A DNA stretch of 64,000 nucleotides from Maricaulis sp047308265. GTDB lineage: Bacteria; Pseudomonadota; Alphaproteobacteria; Caulobacterales; Maricaulaceae. Positions 61,282-64,000 of the stretch are shown piece by piece (positions within the stretch are counted from its first letter, which is position 1; the number at the start of each line of letters is the position of its first letter). Below the pieces are notes generated by a model that saw only the letters and a list, made by a program, of their open reading frames with translations, was not told the origin of the DNA and searched no databases. Both the position numbers and the translations under genes were made by a program. Location: positions 186,001 through 250,000 of the forward strand of contig NZ_JBKQWY010000005.1 of NCBI RefSeq assembly GCF_047308265.1. Reading direction: 5' to 3'.

Positions 61282-61803
61282 TCACCCCCCGATGAAGCCC
61301 GAACGTGAACCCCGACGACGTCGCAGCACCAGATGCCCGATCAACGGGAAGGTCAGCGCCGAGGCTATGAATTCCAGGACCAGCTTGTACCAGTCTGCCA
61401 GCTGGTCATTGGCCCAGCTGCCCGCCACAAATGCCAGCGCATGTGCGATCGCGAGCGCCATGAGAAAACGGATCCAGATCGGTCCCAGATCCCGTGGCAT
61501 GCCGTCCTCGCCGCGAAAACGTGACGCGCTGATCGCGGCAAGATAGGCCAGGGCCCACACGCCCATGGGGGCGCCCGTCAGCAGATCCTGGGCCAGACCG
61601 ACAAAAAACACAATGAAGGGCGGGACAAAACGCGGCCGCATATTGGCCCACAGAAACAGGACCATCAGAGGCCAGGTCGGCATCAGGTGCGGCCCATCAA
61701 GCAGCTTGGTCGGGGTCGCATAGGCGATCAGGGCGAAGAAGATCGAGAGCACACACCAGGCAATCGGCCAGCCCGTGGAGGCTTGTTCATTGACCTTGCG
61801 CAT
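61282..61803 (-). CDS. mreD: Rod shape-determining protein MreD
   Basis: This 173-residue inner-membrane protein has about five TM segments. 'PMVLFLWANMRPRFVPPFIVFFVGLAQDLLTGAPMGVWALAYLA'-type sequence is characteristic of MreD. It bridges MreC and the elongation machinery. It overlaps the 3' end of mreC by 17 bp and is 12 nt ahead of mrdA. Confidence 0.92.
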   Translation of the reverse strand: MRKVNEQASTGWPIAWCVLSIFFALIAYATPTKLLDGPHLMPTWPLMVLFLWANMRPRFVPPFIVFFVGLAQDLLTGAPMGVWALAYLAAISASRFRGEDGMPRDLGPIWIRFLMALAIAHALAFVAGSWANDQLADWYKLVLEFIASALTFPLIGHLVLRRRRGSRSGFIGG

Positions 61804-62812
61804 CGCTCACTCCTTCCTCGTCTGAGGACGCCGGTCCTGTGGCCCCCGAAACATCAACACCGGACGCCTCAGCGTCCGAGGCATCAGGAACTGAGGCATC
61901 AGGGACAGGAAGACCGGGGACTGAGGCGTCGGGATTGGCGGCCATGGCCTCATCCAAAACCGGTTCCGCCTCAGGAGCCACAACCCGCTCATAGGGCCAC
62001 ACCCAGACAAAATCGATCGGCGCCTGGTCTGAATACAGACGGATCCGCCACTGGCCATCCCGCGTCGCAATCGCTTCACCCACGGGCAGACCGCGCGGCA
62101 GGATACCATCATCGCCCGAGGTCACGATCCGGTCACCGGGCTGGATATCCGGATTACGACCGACATAGTCCAGCCGCGGAAAATCGGAGTTATCGCCGAT
62201 AAGAATGGCCCGGGCATTGGACCGGTCCGCCATCACCGGCACCCGGCTGTTCAGATCGGTCAGCAAGAGCACGCGCGCTGAACGTTGTCCGGTCTCGGTA
62301 ACCCGCCCCACCAGACCATAGACATTGATCACCGGAAATCCGTCGCGCACACCCGCCGCCTGACCGCGCCCGATCAGCCGCGCATGAACAAAGGGACCAT
62401 CCGGGTCAGCCACGGTCCAGGCACCGATCCGTTCGCCGGTCGCCTCGCCCTCGACATTGAGGGCCTGCTCGTAGACCTCGATCCGGTCCTGCAGTCGTCC
62501 CGCCAGCTCGACCCAGCCCCGTGCCTCCATCAGATCCTGCTGCATGCGCGCATTTTCCTCCGCCAGCTGACCCTGCCGACGGAAATAGGGCGCGATCCCC
62601 TTCACGAAACGAATAGGTTGGGCCGCGATCTCCAGGACCGGGGCAGCCAAATCGGTGAAACCTGCACGAATAGAGGAAAACAGAGGGGAGCGGTTGGCGG
62701 GGCGGTCAAAGGCCACCAGGATCACGGAGAGGAAGACAAGAACGACAAAGATCGTGGGCGAAAACTTGATTTCGCCACGCCCGTCATGTCGTCCGGACCG
62801 TTGGTTTGCCAA
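61787..62812 (-). CDS. mreC: Rod shape-determining protein MreC, TTG start
   Basis: MreC is a periplasmic scaffold that activates PBP2-RodA. The 341-residue product has a TM segment (about 20-35), a coiled coil (about 80-120) and the beta domain (about 130-270, 'VYGLVGRVTETGQRSARVLLLTDLNSRVPVMADRSNARAIL'). The last 70 residues are an Ala/Asp/Pro/Ser tail with repeats such as VPDASVPDASDAE. The start is TTG at 62812, supported by AGGGAG 6-7 nt upstream. No ATG lies near. Confidence 0.93.
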   Translation of the reverse strand: MANQRSGRHDGRGEIKFSPTIFVVLVFLSVILVAFDRPANRSPLFSSIRAGFTDLAAPVLEIAAQPIRFVKGIAPYFRRQGQLAEENARMQQDLMEARGWVELAGRLQDRIEVYEQALNVEGEATGERIGAWTVADPDGPFVHARLIGRGQAAGVRDGFPVINVYGLVGRVTETGQRSARVLLLTDLNSRVPVMADRSNARAILIGDNSDFPRLDYVGRNPDIQPGDRIVTSGDDGILPRGLPVGEAIATRDGQWRIRLYSDQAPIDFVWVWPYERVVAPEAEPVLDEAMAANPDASVPGLPVPDASVPDASDAEASGVDVSGATGPASSDEEGVSDAQGQ

Positions 62813-62852
62813 GGACCACTCCCTAAATCCTCAGCCCCTACTGGAACGAAAC

Positions 62853-63893
62853 CTAGACTGCTTCGGACAGGATGGGGCGCCAGATGCTCAATTCTTCCAC
62901 AGCTTTGCCACAGCCCAGAACGACGCATGACAAAGCTTCGTCAGCCAGGCTCACGGGCAGCCCCGTCCGTTCGCGCAGCTCGGTATCCAGATTACGCAGC
63001 AGAGCCCCGCCGCCCGTCAAGACAATACCCTTGTCAACAATATCCGCGGCCAGTTCCGGCGGCGTGGCTTCAAGAGCCTGTTTCACGGCCTCGACGATCT
63101 GTTCGACCGGCTCGGACAGGGCATCGGCAATCATGGCTTCAGTGACAGCGATTTCGCGCGGCACACCATTCATCAGATCGCGGCCCTTGATGTCGAGCGA
63201 CAACCCCTCGCCCTTCATTGGCGGCATGGCCGATCCGATTTCCTTCTTGATGCGCTCGGCGGAGGTTTCACCGATCAGGAGGTTCGCCGACCGGCGAATG
63301 TAATGGATGATCGCTTCATCCATCTTGTCGCCGCCAACACGAACAGAGCGCGAATAGACAATACCCGACAACGACATGACCGCCACTTCGGTGGTCCCGC
63401 CGCCGATATCCACGATCATGGAACCGGTCGGTTCGTCGATCGGCAGGCCGGCACCCACAGCGGCCGCCATCGGCTCGTCGATGAGGTAGACCTTGCGCGC
63501 ACCCGCGCCCAGAGCCGATTCGTGAATGGCCCGGCGCTCAACCGCCGTGGCACCGGACGGCACGCAGATCACGACCTGCGGGCTCACCATGGCGCGGCGA
63601 TTATGCACTTTCTGGATGAAGTGTTTGATCATTTCCTCGGCGACATCAAAGTCGGCGATCACACCATCGCGCATCGGACGGATGGCTTCGACATTGCCCG
63701 GCGTCTTGCCGAGCATGAGCTTGGCTTCTGCCCCGACGGCCTGGACGTGCTTGCGTCCCTTGTCGACCTTGTAGGCGACGACGGAGGGTTCATTGAGAAC
63801 CACGCCGCGACCTTTGACGTAAACGAGCGTGTTCGCCGTACCGAGGTCGATGGCGATATCTGCGGAGAGAAGACCGAAGAGACTGTTGAGCAT
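62853..63893 (-). CDS. mreB: Actin-like cell-shape protein MreB
   Basis: MreB filaments guide side-wall synthesis. The 346-residue product has the actin-fold ATP motifs: phosphate 1 'AIDLGTANTLVYV', connect 1 'VICVPSGATAVERRAIHESA', phosphate 2 'MIVDIGGGTTEVAVMSL', and adenosine 'GIVLTGGGALLRNLD'. The N-terminus 'MLNSLFGLLSADIAIDL' (ATG at 63893) matches the alphaproteobacterial form, including the short amphipathic lead. It is the first gene of the mreBCD-mrdA-rodA operon. Upstream to the window end I see only promoter-like AT-rich DNA. Confidence 0.97.
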   Translation of the reverse strand: MLNSLFGLLSADIAIDLGTANTLVYVKGRGVVLNEPSVVAYKVDKGRKHVQAVGAEAKLMLGKTPGNVEAIRPMRDGVIADFDVAEEMIKHFIQKVHNRRAMVSPQVVICVPSGATAVERRAIHESALGAGARKVYLIDEPMAAAVGAGLPIDEPTGSMIVDIGGGTTEVAVMSLSGIVYSRSVRVGGDKMDEAIIHYIRRSANLLIGETSAERIKKEIGSAMPPMKGEGLSLDIKGRDLMNGVPREIAVTEAMIADALSEPVEQIVEAVKQALEATPPELAADIVDKGIVLTGGGALLRNLDTELRERTGLPVSLADEALSCVVLGCGKAVEELSIWRPILSEAV

Positions 63894-64000
63894 GGGCGCG
63901 TGATAATCTCGAAGTGTGGCAACAATGCTGCGGCGCAATTATTTTCTTGTGCGATGCTCCGGCACTAAATGCAAGGGCTACACCCTCCAAGACGCACAGG

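Overview
The window is chromosomal DNA of a flagellated, rod-shaped alphaproteobacterium of the Caulobacter/Maricaulis/Hyphomonas kind (dimorphic prosthecate bacteria). The evidence is FliX, FlbY, FlaEY, FlaF/FlbT and FlmG-type flagellar genes in one locus, a CtrA-type box (TTAA-N7-TTAA), sigma-54 flagellar promoters, a TipN-like polarity protein, a single-cysteine DksA and high, even GC. I see no rRNA, tRNA, CRISPR array, insertion sequence or phage gene.

Region 1 (1-16.2 kb) is the flagellar core. It has the end of flgG, then flgA-flgH; dksA; divergent fliX and flgI-flgJ/cheL-flbY; flaEY; the pseudaminic-acid genes flmA (pseB), pseG and pseC; three flagellin genes with flaG; and flaF-flbT. 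All three flagellin genes and flgI have -24/-12 promoters. Each has a GGCA-N4/5-TGCC palindrome 75-115 bp upstream, which looks like an FlbD enhancer. All three flagellin leaders fold at once into GC-rich hairpins with A-rich loops, beside the genes for the leader-binding regulators FlbT and FlaF.

Region 2 (16.2-22.7 kb) is a run of glycan genes. The TPR glycosyltransferase flmG is followed by a second PseG-like protein, a PAPS sulfotransferase, an ATP-grasp ligase, an SpsF-like cytidylyltransferase and a NeuB-type synthase that lacks most of its SAF domain. The last four are coupled by 4-nt overlaps. The sulfotransferase and ligase suggest a modified nonulosonic acid, probably on flagellin. 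This is my best candidate for an undescribed system.

Region 3 (22.7-33.9 kb) has a cupin protein, a MoxR ATPase and a CoxE-like VWA partner. The pair is separated by 6.3 kb carrying an acetyltransferase, a TonB receptor under a Zur-like operator, a beta-helix lipoprotein paired with a diheme cytochrome, and a TetR regulator. A Nudix hydrolase, GST, chorismate mutase and Hpt protein follow.

Region 4 (34-44 kb) has a chemoreceptor, a second TonB receptor with a small exported protein, a PqiA-like membrane protein and tyrosine catabolism genes (hppD with a MarR gene that seems to start at CTG; a fumarylacetoacetase-family gene and maiA), then a DUF418 protein.

Region 5 (44-64 kb) is mostly envelope and cell shape. 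It has a TipN-like protein, an Mla-type lipid transporter (mlaE-F-D plus lipoprotein), an MFS transporter, a glycosyltransferase/methyltransferase/toroid cluster, a prolyl aminopeptidase, an NSS transporter, and mreB-mreC-mreD-mrdA-rodA read on the minus strand.
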